The notes under the pieces are model-generated. The model had not been told where the DNA came from and did no database searches. It saw only the letters and a list, made by a program, of their open reading frames with translations. A DNA stretch of 64,000 nt from Molossus alvarezi (lineage: Eukaryota > Chordata > Mammalia > Chiroptera > Molossidae), in NCBI GenBank assembly GCA_037176705.1, contig CM073886.1, forward strand, positions 123,097,001-123,161,000, given 5' to 3'. Numbering within the stretch: position 1 is the stretch's first letter; the number at the start of each line of letters is the position of its first letter. Shown piece after piece: positions 1 to 11,429 of this stretch. The position numbers and the translations under genes were made by a program.

Positions 1-800
1 CATGAGAAATTCTAGTTAGCCACTTAGAAAAAAGTCAGATTGGGGCCTGACCTCACCTTATATCCTATGACAAAGAAAATTCTAGATGGTTAGGATTTAA
101 AAGAAATATAAAACAATAAATACTAGAAGAAAATATAATTAAAAATCGAAATAATTGGGGTGGGGAAGGTTATTTCTAAAGCATATTTAAGACAGCGATC
201 TCAAAAGTAGTATTTTATAATTTTGATTACATCGAAATGTAGAACTTTTATATAGAAAAACAGTTAAACAAACACCACCATAAACACAGTCAAAAAGAAA
301 ATGACAAATGAGAAAAAATGTACAACATAAGCCAAAAGTTTAGTATTTTTAATATATAAACAGCCGATTGTGAAATAGGGTATCAATAGATAATTAATTA
401 AATATTAATAGACAAAATATGAAATATCAGTGATTAACTGATGTGAGAATTATTTCATCTCTAGTAGTGCTCAGAGAGATACATATTTAAACGATGAGAT
501 ATGATTTTCCCTGTTAATTGGGGAGTGCTACTATTTGTTGCTGAGGTAGGTTGCTGGCATTGGACACACTGCTGCTGGAACTGTAATTGGGGAAGGCAAT
601 TTGGCAAGATGTCTAAAAACATTAACTTGTGTATATTTTCTGATTCAATAATTCAATTTTTAAGAATTTATTCTAAGCATATCATCTTACATATGTGCAA
701 AATTTATGTACAATTGTGCTAGTTGAAGTATTGATTCTAATAGTGAAATAGTACAAACAGCTATAAAACCAATGAGGAGATTGATTAAATAAATGAGCCC
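1..800 (+). mobile_element. Old L1 (L1M-type) fragment, 3' part of ORF2 and 3' end
   Basis: The sequence resembles degenerate L1 ORF2 C-terminal sequence in the sense direction. Landmarks are 'ctagaagaaaatataa' near 124, 'gacaaatgagaaaaaatg' near 303, 'gaaggcaatttggcaagatg' near 591 and 'aatttattctaagcatatc' near 665. Each matches the order of landmarks in the mammalian L1 3' region. No long reading frame survives, so it is a dead 5'-truncated copy. The window edge cuts the left side. The right edge is marked by a younger VES SINE that inserted into its A/T-rich end. The subfamily is not determined. Confidence 0.8.
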
Positions 801-1016
801 TTGCCCAGCCGGTGTGGCTCAGTGGTTGAGCGTCAACCCATGTACCACGAGGTCACTGGCTTGATTCCCAGTCAGGGCACATGCCCAGGTTGTGGGCCCG
901 ATCCCCAGTGGGGGGCATGCAGGAGGTGGCCAATCGATGTTCTCTCTCATCGATCTTTCTATCTCTCTCTCTTCCTTCTTCTCTCTCTAAAATCAATAAA
1001 GAAAAAAAAATTAAAA
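801..1016 (+). mobile_element. VES SINE, short-tail type
   Basis: A tRNA-derived bat SINE. The A-box region 'tggctcagtggttgagcg' and a B-box-like 'ttgattcccagtc' form the polymerase III promoter head. A (TC)n stretch and 'aaaatcaataaag' precede the A-rich tail. A near-perfect target-site duplication flanks it: 'ttaaataaatgagccc' at 785-800 and 'ttaaataaatgaagccc' at 1017-1033. This shows L1-driven retrotransposition. It belongs to the variant carrying 'gtgggcccgatccccagtgg', also seen at 18,917, 30,075 and 31,364. Confidence 0.95.
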
Positions 1017-1149
1017 TTAAATAAATGAAGCCCAAAGATGTTTGCATTGAAATCTATACCAAAATTGGAACCATTTTATGTTCATATTTTACTTAACAAT
1101 GGAAAACATGGTTTCATTTCTGGCCAACATCTATTTTTTCTAATTCTTG

Positions 1150-1645
1150 GTAATGGCATCATATAATTCCTTTGGGAAACCACCCTCCTCCCCCACTGAC
1201 CTTTTCCCACCTCCGGGGAAGGAAGCTGGTATCCTCCTGGCCACATTGATGCCGTGGAGGTGCACATATCCTGTAAGCATTGCATCTAGCAAGTGTACTT
1301 CATACCTTTTTTCTGGGAACTACAGGGACAAAGACTGTCTTGCTCCTTATAGTTTGATACTGTGGCAGCAAGTGGCTCCGGGAGCCATCTTTGCACCATA
1401 CAGAGGGAGCCTGAGGATGGCGCTCATAGAGCTGTAGGTAGAGCTGGGCAGTGGGAGAGAGAAACCAGGTGCTCTTCCTATCCTGGAGCCCTGGGTAAAG
1501 ACTTGTCTGAAGCAACTCTTTTGCAGACCTCAGACTCTTCAGGTATGTAAGCCAATAACCCCTCTTTCCCTTTCTACTCTTCGGAGACAGTTTGGGTAGG
1601 GGTATCTGTTTCATGCAGTTGAAAGCATCCTAACGCAATATCTCT
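1150..1645 (+). mobile_element. Solo LTR, MaLR/ERVL-like
   Basis: The 3' half carries the typical order of an old mammalian MaLR-type LTR: 'gggagccatctttgcacc' near 1380, then 'taagccaataacccctc' near 1547 and 'gcatcctaacgcaata' near 1625, which resembles the LTR end. The 5' portion has 'cctttgggaaaccaccctcc' near 1168. No internal retroviral coding sequence lies beside it, so it is a solo LTR. Reading frames across it on both strands (up to 104 codons) are chance frames. The exact family is uncertain. Confidence 0.65.
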
Positions 1646-2054
1646 CTGTCTCAAACATGTAATGCTTGTATGTTCAGGACACACTGGTTACAGTTCTAAA
1701 TAGGAAATGGCTGAGGATGAAAATATGGAATTCCCTGAAGCAGAGGCTATGGTCAAAAATCACAATCACTGAGAGAATTTTTGGACTATAAGAGTAAATC
1801 AGAAAGTATATGCAAATGTTTCAATTATTATCCTAGTTTCATTGTTAATATTTAATAGTCAAAATTTAAAATTTGATTATATTCTAGGAACATAATAGCT
1901 TCTCAGAGCTGGCACCTGCCAGGTGGTTGTTTCAGCCACTATTCTCACATTTCAATACTAAAGACAGGGGCCACTTGTAACTGCACATTTCACAATGTCA
2001 CTAACAGCTGTACATAGCACGATATGATTCAAGCAAGGGTCTCAACACTGTGTT
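1646..2054. other. Unassigned A/T-rich stretch
   Basis: No recognisable gene, RNA or repeat was seen here. It contains ordinary A/T-rich text between the LTR and a VES SINE. Confidence 0.4.
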
Positions 2055-2300
2055 TTCTTTTTTTTAATCCGAGGATATTTTTTTTTTTCATTTATCTTCA
2101 AATAGAGTGGGAGGGAGGGAGAGAGAGAGAGAGAGTGGCATCGATGTGAGAGAAACACATTGACTGGTTGCCTCCTGCATGACCCTGACCAAGGCCAGGG
2201 ATGACTGCAACCGAGGTACGTGCCCTTGACCGGAATCGAAGCTGTTACTCTTTGGTCCACAGGCTGATGCTCTAACCACTGAGAAAAACCAGCCAGGGCA
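2055..2300 (-). mobile_element. VES SINE, reverse orientation
   Basis: Read on the minus strand it has the VES head ('tgccctggctggtttttctcag', slightly mutated), a (CT)n region and the tail 'atcctcggattaaaaaaa'. The A-box is damaged ('tttttctcag' in place of 'tttggctcag'). Minus-strand frames of 63 and 72 codons here are SINE sequence, not genes. It lies only 8 bases from a second VES copy in the same orientation. Confidence 0.9.
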
Positions 2301-2308
2301 AGAACAAT

Positions 2309-2500
2309 TTTTTTTTATTCCTCACCTGAGGATATGTTTTTATTGATTTGAGAGAGAGGAAGGGAGAGAGAGAAACATCAATGTGAGAGAGAAACATTGA
2401 TTGGTTGCCTCCCGCACTTGTCCCAAACAGGAATTGAACCTGCCACCCTTTGGTGTACGGGATGATGCTCCAACCAACTGAGCCACACTGACCAGAGCAA
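2309..2500 (-). mobile_element. VES SINE, diverged, reverse orientation
   Basis: A shorter and more diverged VES copy, read on the minus strand: head 'gctctggtcagtgtggctca', a shortened body lacking part of the middle, a (CT)n region and the tail 'atatcctcaggtgaggaata'. It forms a tandem same-strand pair with the copy at 2055-2300. The two differ throughout, so they are separate insertions and not a local duplication. Confidence 0.85.
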
Positions 2501-4279
2501 CATAATGTTTTCTAAGAGGAACTTTTTATCCAAGATTCATAACGTTAGCAAATCTCAAAAACCCTTTATCTTTGCCGTAAAGGACTGATAGCTATAGTAA
2601 TAATTTTAACAAACTTGTTATTAAAAAATGATAACTTCTGCAAGCTCAAAGACTATAAAGACTTGTTTTATTAGAGAATTCTTAGAAAGTTTATCATTTT
2701 AAAAGTGAATTAGTGACAACAAAATGTGTCCTGTGGGCTCGTTTTTCTCTAACACCTTGTTCTATGAGTTGTACTATTTGAATTTCTTATATCTGGAAAA
2801 GATGTTTTATGTGAAAGTTATGGTTCTTGAATTGAGAACCTTTTCTCCTTATGAAGTTTTAAGGTGGCAGAGTTCATACAACAGTTGTAATTCACCTTAA
2901 AAAAAAAAAAAAAAACTGAAGAATTCTAAAACAGAAATTTTTCTTTAGAAAAATCATGGCCAAATAGAATTGAGTAGCTGAATATCAGTCTGACTCATTT
3001 TATTACTTAAATAGTCATAAGCATGCTTTGGTTTATAAAGGATATCATGATCTTCCTAAGGTATCTTGCTGATTCATTTTCTATTAATATTTGATTAGTT
3101 TCTTCTATATTAATGTGTCAATAATTTAATATGTGCAACCCATTTCCTTATTTAACTTTTTAAAAGTTTCCAAAAGTCAGTTTAATACCTAAACTTAATA
3201 ACTTTTGTAATCATTCTTAATTATTGTACCATTGCACTATGAATTGTATATTTATACTTACTATATATACTTATATTTATACTTACAACATTTGTACTGC
3301 AACTGTTAGAATTTCAATATACAAAGCCCATATAGGGATTGTCCCTCCAGGTTACATCTAAAATGCTTATGTATATTTTTAGGTGAATATTCAGATATCA
3401 GCTCAAAATCTGATGATGACTTGTTGAAGTTGCTGACATTTCTGTAGACGTGATGGCAGCCTGTTGCACCATACAATCACCCAGCATGCATGAGCTCCGG
3501 TCGCCACGTGGTGAACAAGCTGGCATTCGGCTCTCTCACTCGCCAAGGCCAAGGCCAGAGCTGAAACCACAGAGCAGCTTCTGGTGTCTCACAATATGTC
3601 TCAGCCTTAGTGGCTACATTTTATGACTGTACCAGCATTTACTTAACCGACCTCCCAGACAAAAATGTCTGAAAACACGTGCCCCAGAATGATAGCAGAA
3701 CTTAGCTCTGGGCAGTGAAATTACAGATCATTTCTTTTTCTCATTGCTTATCAGTATTTTTCACCTTTTTCCCCACAATAAACATATTACTTGAGTAATG
3801 AGGGAAAAACAAGTCTAAAACATCTACAACTTAGAAAGAATAACAACAAAAAAATAGACAAATTAAAAAAAAAATTACACTAAAAAAAACAAACCCACAT
3901 CTGGAGGTAAGACATTGCCAGGATGAACAAGGTTCAGGAAGGTTTTCCCGCGATGGGTCCTCAGTCCCTCTTGCTGTTAGCTAAGCCCTTTCAGCAAAGG
4001 AGACAGAGCAGCTGCTAACCCTCATTTAAGTCTACCTCCAGATTGGTATTATACGTCCTTCCCTCCGGCTTCTCATTTTTAGGCTAAATAAACTTCCCTT
4101 TCGGTGTGTATTCACCACACCCTTATTCTGAACAATTATAGAATTAAGCTGAAAGGAACATATTCCTCCATCAGGACGTGCTCCAATTGTTGTATTGCTT
4201 TGAACCTCATTGGCAGAAGAATTAAAGAGGGTTGGGGTGAGCACAGTGGGTGGAGGGGTCCAGAGGTACCAACAACTTC
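2501..4279. other. Unassigned A/T-rich stretch
   Basis: About 1.8 kb with no gene I can support. It has a 16-base poly-A at about 2899-2914 and another A-rich patch near 3840-3895. Frames at 4032-4477 on both strands are short and overlapping. Some of it may be old decayed repeat. Confidence 0.4.
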
Positions 4280-4580
4280 CAGGTATGAAATAAGTAAGTC
4301 ACAGGGATGTGATGATGTACGGCATGGGGACTGTGGTCGGTAATACTGTCGTGCATATTTGAAAGTTGCCAGAGAGTAAATCTTAAAAGTTCTCATCACA
4401 AGAAAGACAATTGTGACTTTGTGTGGTGAAGGATGGTAACTAGACTTATTGTGGAGATCATTTTGCAGTGTATACAAATATAGAATTATTACATTGTATA
4501 ATAATGAAACTAATAAAATATTATATAGTGAAACTAATATAATAGTATATGTCAGTTATACCTCAAAAAAAATAAAAAAG
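4280..4580 (+). mobile_element. L1 3' UTR fragment
   Basis: Typical mammalian L1 3' UTR wording in the sense direction: 'ggcatggggactgtggtcgg' near 4321, 'attgtggagatcattttgc' near 4449, 'ttacattgtata' near 4489 and the terminal 'tatacctcaaaaaaaataaa' near 4557. It ends in an A-rich tail. No coding sequence is left. Confidence 0.75.
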
Positions 4581-4718
4581 CCTTTTGGAGATAGACCTCG
4601 AAGCGCCAATTTGTAGAAGAATTCTAGAACCTGGCAAATAAATAGAGCCAGAATGGTTATCCTAGAGGCTCAAATATAGAACACTCATTCAACCCTCCCC
4701 CCAAACCAAACAAACCAT

Positions 4719-4743
4719 CACACACACACACACACACACACAC
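4719..4743. repeat. (CA)n microsatellite
   Basis: About 12 uninterrupted CA units, long enough to be length-polymorphic. Confidence 0.95.
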
Positions 4744-5082
4744 CCTTCCTTCACTCACACACTTCCCATATTCCCCACCAGCAAGTGTAAGAAAAGCCAT
4801 TTCCAGGCTGTGTTGGGCCACTGACGGGGGGAGGCAGAGGCTTCCCCGGGGTGGGAGCAGACTGGGAACAAGGGTTAGGCAGTTAGTCACTCACGGCCTG
4901 ATCCAGGCAGTGCAGGTTCGAAGTCTGGCTCTGTCTATGTGATTCTAAAAACAAAACAAAGTGCAATGGACAACAGTGCGCAGTGAGGAGTGAGCAACTC
5001 CCCATTTTGCAGTCTCGTTCCGTGAGCGTGAGCTTAGTGCTGAGTGTGCAGCTGGGCTGCGGTAAAGAACTGACATCCTGCC

Positions 5083-5329
5083 CTGGCCGGTTTGGCTCAG
5101 CGGTTAGGGCGTCGGCCTGCAGTCCAGAGAGACCCGGGTTCGGTTCCCGCTAAGGGCACGTACCTCGGTTGCAGTTTGTCCCCGGCCCTGGTTGGTCGTG
5201 CGGGTGGCAGCCATTCAATGTGTCCCTTTCACGTCGATGTTTCTCTCTCTCTTCCTCTCTCCTCCTCCCACTCTACCTGAACAAAAAATAGAAAAATGTC
5301 CTCGGGTGAGGATAAAAAATAAAAAAAAA
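5083..5329 (+). mobile_element. VES SINE, young copy with exact TSD
   Basis: A full-length bat VES SINE with head 'ctggccggtttggctcagcg', B-box 'gggttcggttccc', a (TC)n region and the tail 'tcctcgggtgaggataaaaa'. The flanks are an exact 19-base target-site duplication, 'aaagaactgacatcctgcc', at 5064-5082 and 5330-5348. The intact promoter boxes and exact TSD indicate a recent insertion. Small frames on both strands here come from the SINE. Confidence 0.97.
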
Positions 5330-5348
5330 AAAGAACTGACATCCTGCC

Positions 5349-7087
5349 TGATCCGTCCACCGGGCCGCTGCCTGCAGGGAGCCTTCGTGATGACCCCCTG
5401 AAATACACACAGCCTTTGAGGAACATAATAAGTGACATTTTCTGGGTTTACTTAGAGTTTTCCTCTTTTTCAAGCCTCTAAACTTATGCATTCAGATGGA
5501 AGTTGGGGCGGGACTAAGAGGATGACCACAGACATGCTGTTATGGTCCTGACTAAACCAATCAATGGACAAAAAATGAAATGAACACATGGAGGAACAAC
5601 TAGTTGGAGCAGTTATGCTCCCTATAACTGTGAAAGCACATTGAATTATGACTCTAAATGATATTATGCTTTCTCTGACGGGGTTATGGGATGGCTTTAG
5701 ATTGAAATCAAGGCTATAACTTTATTTGATGCAATAAATCATCCTAATTGGGAGAATCCAAAGCACATATAATATGCCAAAGAATCTGGCGAATTTGCTT
5801 GGCACACACCCTCAGTGACTTTAGACCAAGATCCTTCCCTTCTTCAAAATTAGAATTAGAATTAGAAACCTTTGGGCACAATTTTAAAGAACCCAAAAAC
5901 CTTCTTTCCAGTCCTTTGGTACATGGTTGTTCTACTTGATTTACAGGGGAAGTATAGAGTATATTAATTTAAAGCTGCAATTTAATAGATGTAAGCCAGC
6001 TGTTCAATCTTGGAAAATATCATATCCCAAGTATTCTCCCTTTCTTTATGTTTCAGACTCGGTGCAGAAGCACACAGGGGTGGGAAGCAAGATGGAGCTC
6101 ATCCAAGTCATCGAAATCTGATTACCCTTTTGCTCAGAACATCCCAGCCAAATGAATATAGAAGGTTGTCATTGGCCAATGGTGTTGATCCCAAGATGGG
6201 TTATGCCCAAAGATGGGGCCATGCCATCAAGGGCTCTAATCCAAAAACACAGTAGGATTGTGTCCAGGAACTAAGCTCCTGGTGCCCCTTGAGCTGGCTT
6301 TGAGATGGCTCTGCTGTGACTGCTGCTGTCTAGGGCCCTTAGCTTATTAACGCAACTGACGTCACCACAGTTGAGTAGACGGAGTGTCTGTTCCTTTGCC
6401 AAGAGTGAGGCGGTTGCTATGGGAGAGGTGGTCCAAGGAGGGGCTCCAGGGCCCAGTTTCTACGGACTCTTCTGAGGGAAGGCTGATTAGAGTCGACATA
6501 CCATTGTCCTCTAGAAAACTAATAGGACACACATTTTTTTCCAGTAAGTGAGACAATTGCAGAATCCATGTTTCATAAATGCTCAGAAGGGGATCTCACA
6601 CACACAAGAAAGTAAACTTATAACTAATAGCCCTCTAGGGGGAAAATTGTATTTTCAATTACCAAGTTCACACAGGCCTCCACTTAATCTGGAACACTGC
6701 TGTCGGAACTGGGCCAGGAGCCAGTTCTCAAAATAGCGTAAATGGGAAATATTTAGGCAAACCCTGTGATATACACTAGGTGTGTTTGGTTATTGTAACA
6801 CATTTCCCTTTAGTGCTTTCAAAGTATGTATGATGGATTACGGGGTTTGAGGTTACTGTAGTAGGTGTCATTTCCCTTATATGACATACCTGGGCTAGAG
6901 GTCACAGGAATCGGAACGCACTTAGCAAAATCATGGTACAGATGCTTTATTTTTGCTCAAAAATAGCAAAAGCTTCAGTTAGAGTAGGACATGTAAAGAG
7001 ATTTACTATGTTTGTAAAATAGGGAGAGTTGATTGCCAAAGTTATTTGCGGCTTTAACATTGTAGGACGGAAATACATTTTCAACCA
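5349..7087. other. Unassigned stretch
   Basis: About 1.7 kb in which I recognise no gene, RNA or named repeat. The longest frames (about 60-80 codons) overlap on different strands and lack plausible features. It may be unique intergenic or intronic sequence. Confidence 0.4.
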
Positions 7088-7240
7088 GTTCATTTCAGAG
7101 CATCTGTAAAACAGGGCAAATCATTGTCAGTACTTTGGGTGTCAACCTGGGCACGGACAGAGGATTGCATGAGTTAATGCCTGGACATTTCCTACACCGG
7201 TGCCGGCGCTCGGGACACGCTCAGGAAGTGTTAGAGGCTG
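7088..7240 (+). mobile_element. MIR SINE fragment
   Basis: The text runs like the 3' half of a sense MIR: 'catctgtaaaacagggcaaa' (from 'catctgtaaaatggggat'), then 'gaggattgcatgagttaatg' and 'gctcaggaagtgtta' (from 'gctcaataaatgtta'). MIRs are ancient mammalian tRNA-derived SINEs, and this one is well diverged. Confidence 0.75.
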
Positions 7241-7390
7241 TGATTGTTGTTTTGATGGGTGTGTGTTTGGAGACCTCTTTAAAGCCAACACCACAGAGCC
7301 TGTGCTCTGCCCTGTACCTCACACACAGACGCGCAGAAAACACACATTTCTTCCGGTGATGTTGCCACTCTATAAATATCTCCAAATTTT

Positions 7391-7489
7391 GCCTCTAAAA
7401 TGAAGACAGCTGCTAGTAGAATGAAAGGAATTAAGATGGTGTACATGAGACACTTTGTAGACAAAAGGGAGCTATTCACATGTAACAAA
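7391..7489 (+). repeat. Unidentified inverted repeat, arm A
   Basis: This 99-base segment is the reverse complement of 7966-8063 at roughly 80 percent identity by hand alignment. Shared blocks include 'ctctaaaatgaagacagctg', 'gtacatgaga', 'acaaaag' and 'tgtaacaaa'. The match may extend some 20-30 bases further left at lower identity. I do not recognise the family. A 106-codon frame at 7400-7720 starts here. Confidence 0.8.
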
Positions 7490-7965
7490 GAAATTCGGGT
7501 TCAGCTCTTGCTGGATGCCCTCACATTGAAATCTCTTCAGCATCTGTCTGTTTTAAAACGCAGGTGTCAGTGTGAGTCAGATATGGCGAGGCCAGCAGAT
7601 CAGGAGAAGATGGCCACTGGAAAGACAGTCTGTCACTCACAGTTCCCGAGAGGAGGGGCATCCCGTGCCTTGTGGGCCACATGGGGAAGCACCAGGGTTG
7701 TCCGGGAGACAGAGGGATGAGGGACCACCATGGGCAGGAGGCTTTACTGTGTTTTTTGTAGGAAGAAATGGGCATGGCTGGGTAAACAGACTAGGCAGGT
7801 TTAGGATGGGGCTAATCTGAATAATTCAATAGGCTCTGGGATGTGGGACTGTCCCGGGTTGCCTGGTACCTAGCCCTAGAGTGCTTAGGGCACGGGATGG
7901 TGGCTCAGCCTGTGACACCCCCGCGAAAGCAGGTAGTTGGTAGGTATGGGCTCTGGTTTGGCTGT

Positions 7966-8063
7966 TTTGTTACATCTGATAGCCCTCTTTTGTTTACAGA
8001 GTATCTCATGTACATCTTCTCAAGTGGTTTAATTCTATCAGCAGCTGTCTTCATTTTAGAGAC
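7966..8063 (-). repeat. Unidentified inverted repeat, arm B
   Basis: Read on the minus strand this matches arm A at 7391-7489, with about 475 bases between the arms. A 65-codon minus-strand frame at 7905-8102 covers it. Its residues around 'MKTAADR' resemble 'MKTAASR' in the frame of arm A. The shared frame probably reflects shared repeat origin and is not proof of coding. Confidence 0.8.
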
Positions 8064-8144
8064 AAAGTGTGGAGCTACTTGGAGGTATTGGATAAAAGGC
8101 ATGCTCTCAGCGGTTATCTGCTATCTCTGAGCATTAGCTAGCCC

Positions 8145-8159
8145 GGGGGGGGGGGGGGG
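8145..8159. repeat. (G)15 homopolymer
   Basis: Fifteen consecutive G follow 'ctagccc'. A run like this is unusual in mammalian DNA and could be an assembly or sequencing artefact in length. Confidence 0.9.
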
Positions 8160-9987
8160 CGTCTCTGCAGACCATCAAGGCTCCAGATGCCAGAGCATCA
8201 GGAATACAGAAAATATAGTTAATATATCATTTCATATTCATAACCTTTTTACTTTTGTTGTTTGTAATCTAAAGAAGGGCCAGGGCATTTGGATGAGGAT
8301 GTAAACGGAAAATGTTAGCTGGTGTGGAAGGCACCTGTCCCTACCTGGTCCCTGGACTGATTTTGAGCTCTTTGTGAATAAAATGGGTGGATATAATTAA
8401 ACTTCCCTTACTAGCCATAAGAGAATGTTACAGGAAGGTCCAAGTCAAAATTGTGCCCTGGAGTTGGAGAGGAAACTACCCTTCCCCCCTCCTCTCCTGA
8501 CCGCTTCATATGACTCAGTCCCGTGCAGGTTTGGGAACAATTAGAGAATTTGGAGCACCTTGAAGTGGTCCCTGGGATACGGTTGAGCCTTGCTGATTCC
8601 AGGATGGGTAATGGCAGTAATGGACCATTTCCAGCGGTTTGCACACAGGTGTGAGGAGTGGGAGCCAGAGCAGAATGAGAACAAGACAGGCACAGGTGAG
8701 GACTCTCTGTGGGCACGCCCAGGAATAACTCACAGGCGCCCTCTATCCCCCTGAACAGGTAGACATTCAGGGCAAACTATGAAAGAGGGCATCATTTTAT
8801 CCCAGAGCCTCATTGAATAGTTAACCAACATTCATTGATCCCTTTTTTCTCAGTTACACAAGAAAATTCATCTTACTTATTTTGGGGCCACTTCTAGCAT
8901 TTGTCCTAAATATGTGTTAAACAGATTGACCACCCTGCTCTTCCGCCAGACCTGATACTGTAGTCTGGGTCCGCCAAGAAGCAGATGCCAGGAAGGTCTT
9001 AGAAATGCAAGGAAAGGGGAGCAAGGAGCGGGAAGGGCCGACCATCGGACTGTGCTGCAGGCTGGCACCTGCAGAAGGACAGAGGGACGGAGACAGCCTC
9101 GGGGGGAAGACTATCAGCCTGCAGCGCAGGTCTAAGGAATGTTCAGCTAGGCTGATGGGAGCCCATGATGCTCAGTCATCATCGGGAAGCTGCACAGGAA
9201 GTACAGTGGGTCCCAAGGGCAGCAGCTGGGCCACCGGTCAGTTATGCTCCCAGCAGCTGGAGAGCTCAGTGGTATATTTTCATTGCTGCCACATCTGGGA
9301 TCAAAATGATTTTGACTGTTTCCCAAATCCAATCCTAGCTTGAACAGTTGAGGGCTTGCTACCGCTGGGAATAGTAATGCATGTTCCTGAGCGTTGAAGG
9401 CAATCCTGCGTGAGGCACCCCGAAAGGAGATAACTGAATTGGTGGCGTTCTCGCGGGGTCACCGAGGGTGACAGCAGTGTTCGCAGGGTGGGCCGAGATC
9501 TAGCCCCCGTTGGCTCAACCCTGCGCAGGGTTGCCTTCTCCAGAACGGTTGTGCTTTCTCGCTTGCACAAGCGGTAGCATTGGGTCCGGTTTTCCATGAG
9601 TCTGTTGCAAGTCCAATCACATGTGTTACAGAGCTGCGCTTTTGGAAAGGGGCAACTATGTCCACCTCCCTCATGGAGACCTGTAAAAACTCTTCCACAA
9701 GATCCAAGACCTGGGCGCATCTAGATGAGAACTGGCCGCCTCCACCCACTTCTTTCTCCAGAGCCTCTCTTGAGAACTCCTCCCCCAGCACCCCCACCCC
9801 TTCCTCAATGTCCCTCCAGTGCTGGCCCCACCTAGGGCTCCCCCATGCGTCGACCTTTCTGCACCGAGATGTGTTGTGTCCCATCAGGCACCACCCTGCT
9901 GGCTGGTTCTCCTAAGAGAAATGCTGGACCAAAGAGCTTCACCAGGGGTTGAAGACTGACAACACCTCCTGAGGGAAGAGCAATAGG
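8160..9987. other. Unassigned stretch with overlapping GC-rich frames
   Basis: No recognised gene or repeat. From about 9300 to 9915 the sequence is GC-rich and open on both strands: 139 and 141 codons on minus (9301-9720, 9459-9884) and 111 on plus (9580-9915). None has a domain, signal peptide or residue pattern I recognise. Frames overlapping on opposite strands are typical of GC-rich non-coding DNA. An unknown exon or decayed LTR cannot be excluded. Confidence 0.4.
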
Positions 9988-10210
9988 TAATGTTTATCCA
10001 AGTTACTTTGTGTCAGGTGCTCTGCCAAGTGACTTCATTTCATCTTCATAACAGTGATGAAAGGGTAATATCATCCCTGTTTTTTCAGGAGGAAACCAAA
10101 GCTAGAGGGATTAAATAACTCTGCTAGAGTCACATCGTTAACAAGTGGCCAAGCCAGGTTTTGAACCCAAGCATTTTCCCTACAGACTCCTTGCTCTTAC
10201 CCACTAGGCG
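9988..10210 (-). mobile_element. MIR SINE, reverse orientation
   Basis: The order matches antisense MIR: 'tgtgtcaggtgctctgccaa', 'tcttcataacagtgatga', 'aggaggaaaccaaagctaga', 'ttaaataactctgctagagt' and 'tttgaacccaagcattttcc', ending at 'gctcttacccacta'. This is one of the more complete MIR copies in the window. Confidence 0.85.
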
Positions 10211-11231
10211 AGCCTGCTTCAGCCCCAGACCCTTCTGACACTGCCCTCTCGGTGTAAGGAAAACTTCTAGAAAAAGTGAGGGGTTTTGTTCAGTGCTTCT
10301 TGCAATATGGCACATGAGTCAGTGTTTTTCAAAATAGTTCACACATTTCCCAGCCAATTTCGTTGACTGGGAGCAGTCTTTCAAAAAATCAAAATACAGA
10401 TAAAAGAGAATCCAATCGGCAAGGAAATACCGGAGGGCATTGCGTACACAAAAGGTAAGAATTGTTCCGGGAAACCTGTGTTGCAGTTTCATGTGTGTGC
10501 ACATATTTGTGTGTTGTATGGCCGATGTACATGCATATGCATATGTATAATGTGAACACTGAGTTCTGTAAGGCTGCACAGACAATGTGCTGTTAACTGT
10601 GGGGTCAAGGTCAAATGAGTCTGTTTCACAGTTGGGTGCTGGATTAATCTGCTTCCTCATTTATCTGGCCCTGGAGGAGCAGAGAGCTTAGTAGAGAGCT
10701 ATGCTGGCCTGAGCTCACCCCAGCCCTGCGCTTGGGGCTCCTGACCTGACTCTCAGGGAAGCAGAGGCCCTGTAGGCAGAGAGGGGCTCCCACAAATGTC
10801 CTCCCTACCCTCTCGGTTTAGCAGACACTGAAGGCAGCATAGCAACTTGGGCCAGACGGAGCTGGCCTTACCCCTGGGGAGTTCCGATTTACAGGGTACA
10901 GAAGAGGTGAGATAACCACTTCCAAGTGTGTCATTTCAATGTTAGTGGCATTCACATGTTGACAGCATATGACCCCTTTTCAGTGACTAGGAACAACTGA
11001 GATAGATCCCAGTTAGCAAGAAGAATGAATTAAATTAGAGCACGAGACAACATTGTCACTAAGACCCAGCTGAGAGCCGTATCATGGATTACAAAGTGAA
11101 TGTGAGGACATGTGAGGGTCAAACTCATACTCTTTGTCTGCAGCATCAGAATTCCTAGTTATTCTTATCTGTTCATAAGATAGTAAAGCCCAGGGCTGCT
11201 ATGACCAGTCGTTGGCCAACAATCATGGGGG
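10211..11231. other. Unassigned stretch
   Basis: No gene or named repeat was recognised. A 113-codon minus-strand frame (10319-10660) has no feature I can identify. Confidence 0.4.
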
Positions 11232-11405
11232 CTAACATTGGTTACTTACCAAATGAAGGCATTCTTACAAGCTCTTTGACATAGATTGATACATAGAATC
11301 CTGGTAACAATCCTATTATTTAGGTTTAATTGTTATTCCCATTTTGCAGATGGGGGGCTTGAGGCTGAGAGGTTAAATAACTGGTCATGGCTGTAATGTA
11401 GTAAG
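11232..11405 (-). mobile_element. MIR SINE, reverse orientation
   Basis: Antisense MIR wording: 'cctggtaacaatcctattat', 'ttcccattttgcagatgggg', then 'gaggttaaataactggtcat' and 'gtaatgtagtaag'. It is diverged but in the correct order. Confidence 0.8.
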
Positions 11406-11429
11406 AGCTACAGAAATCTCTCTTGATTA

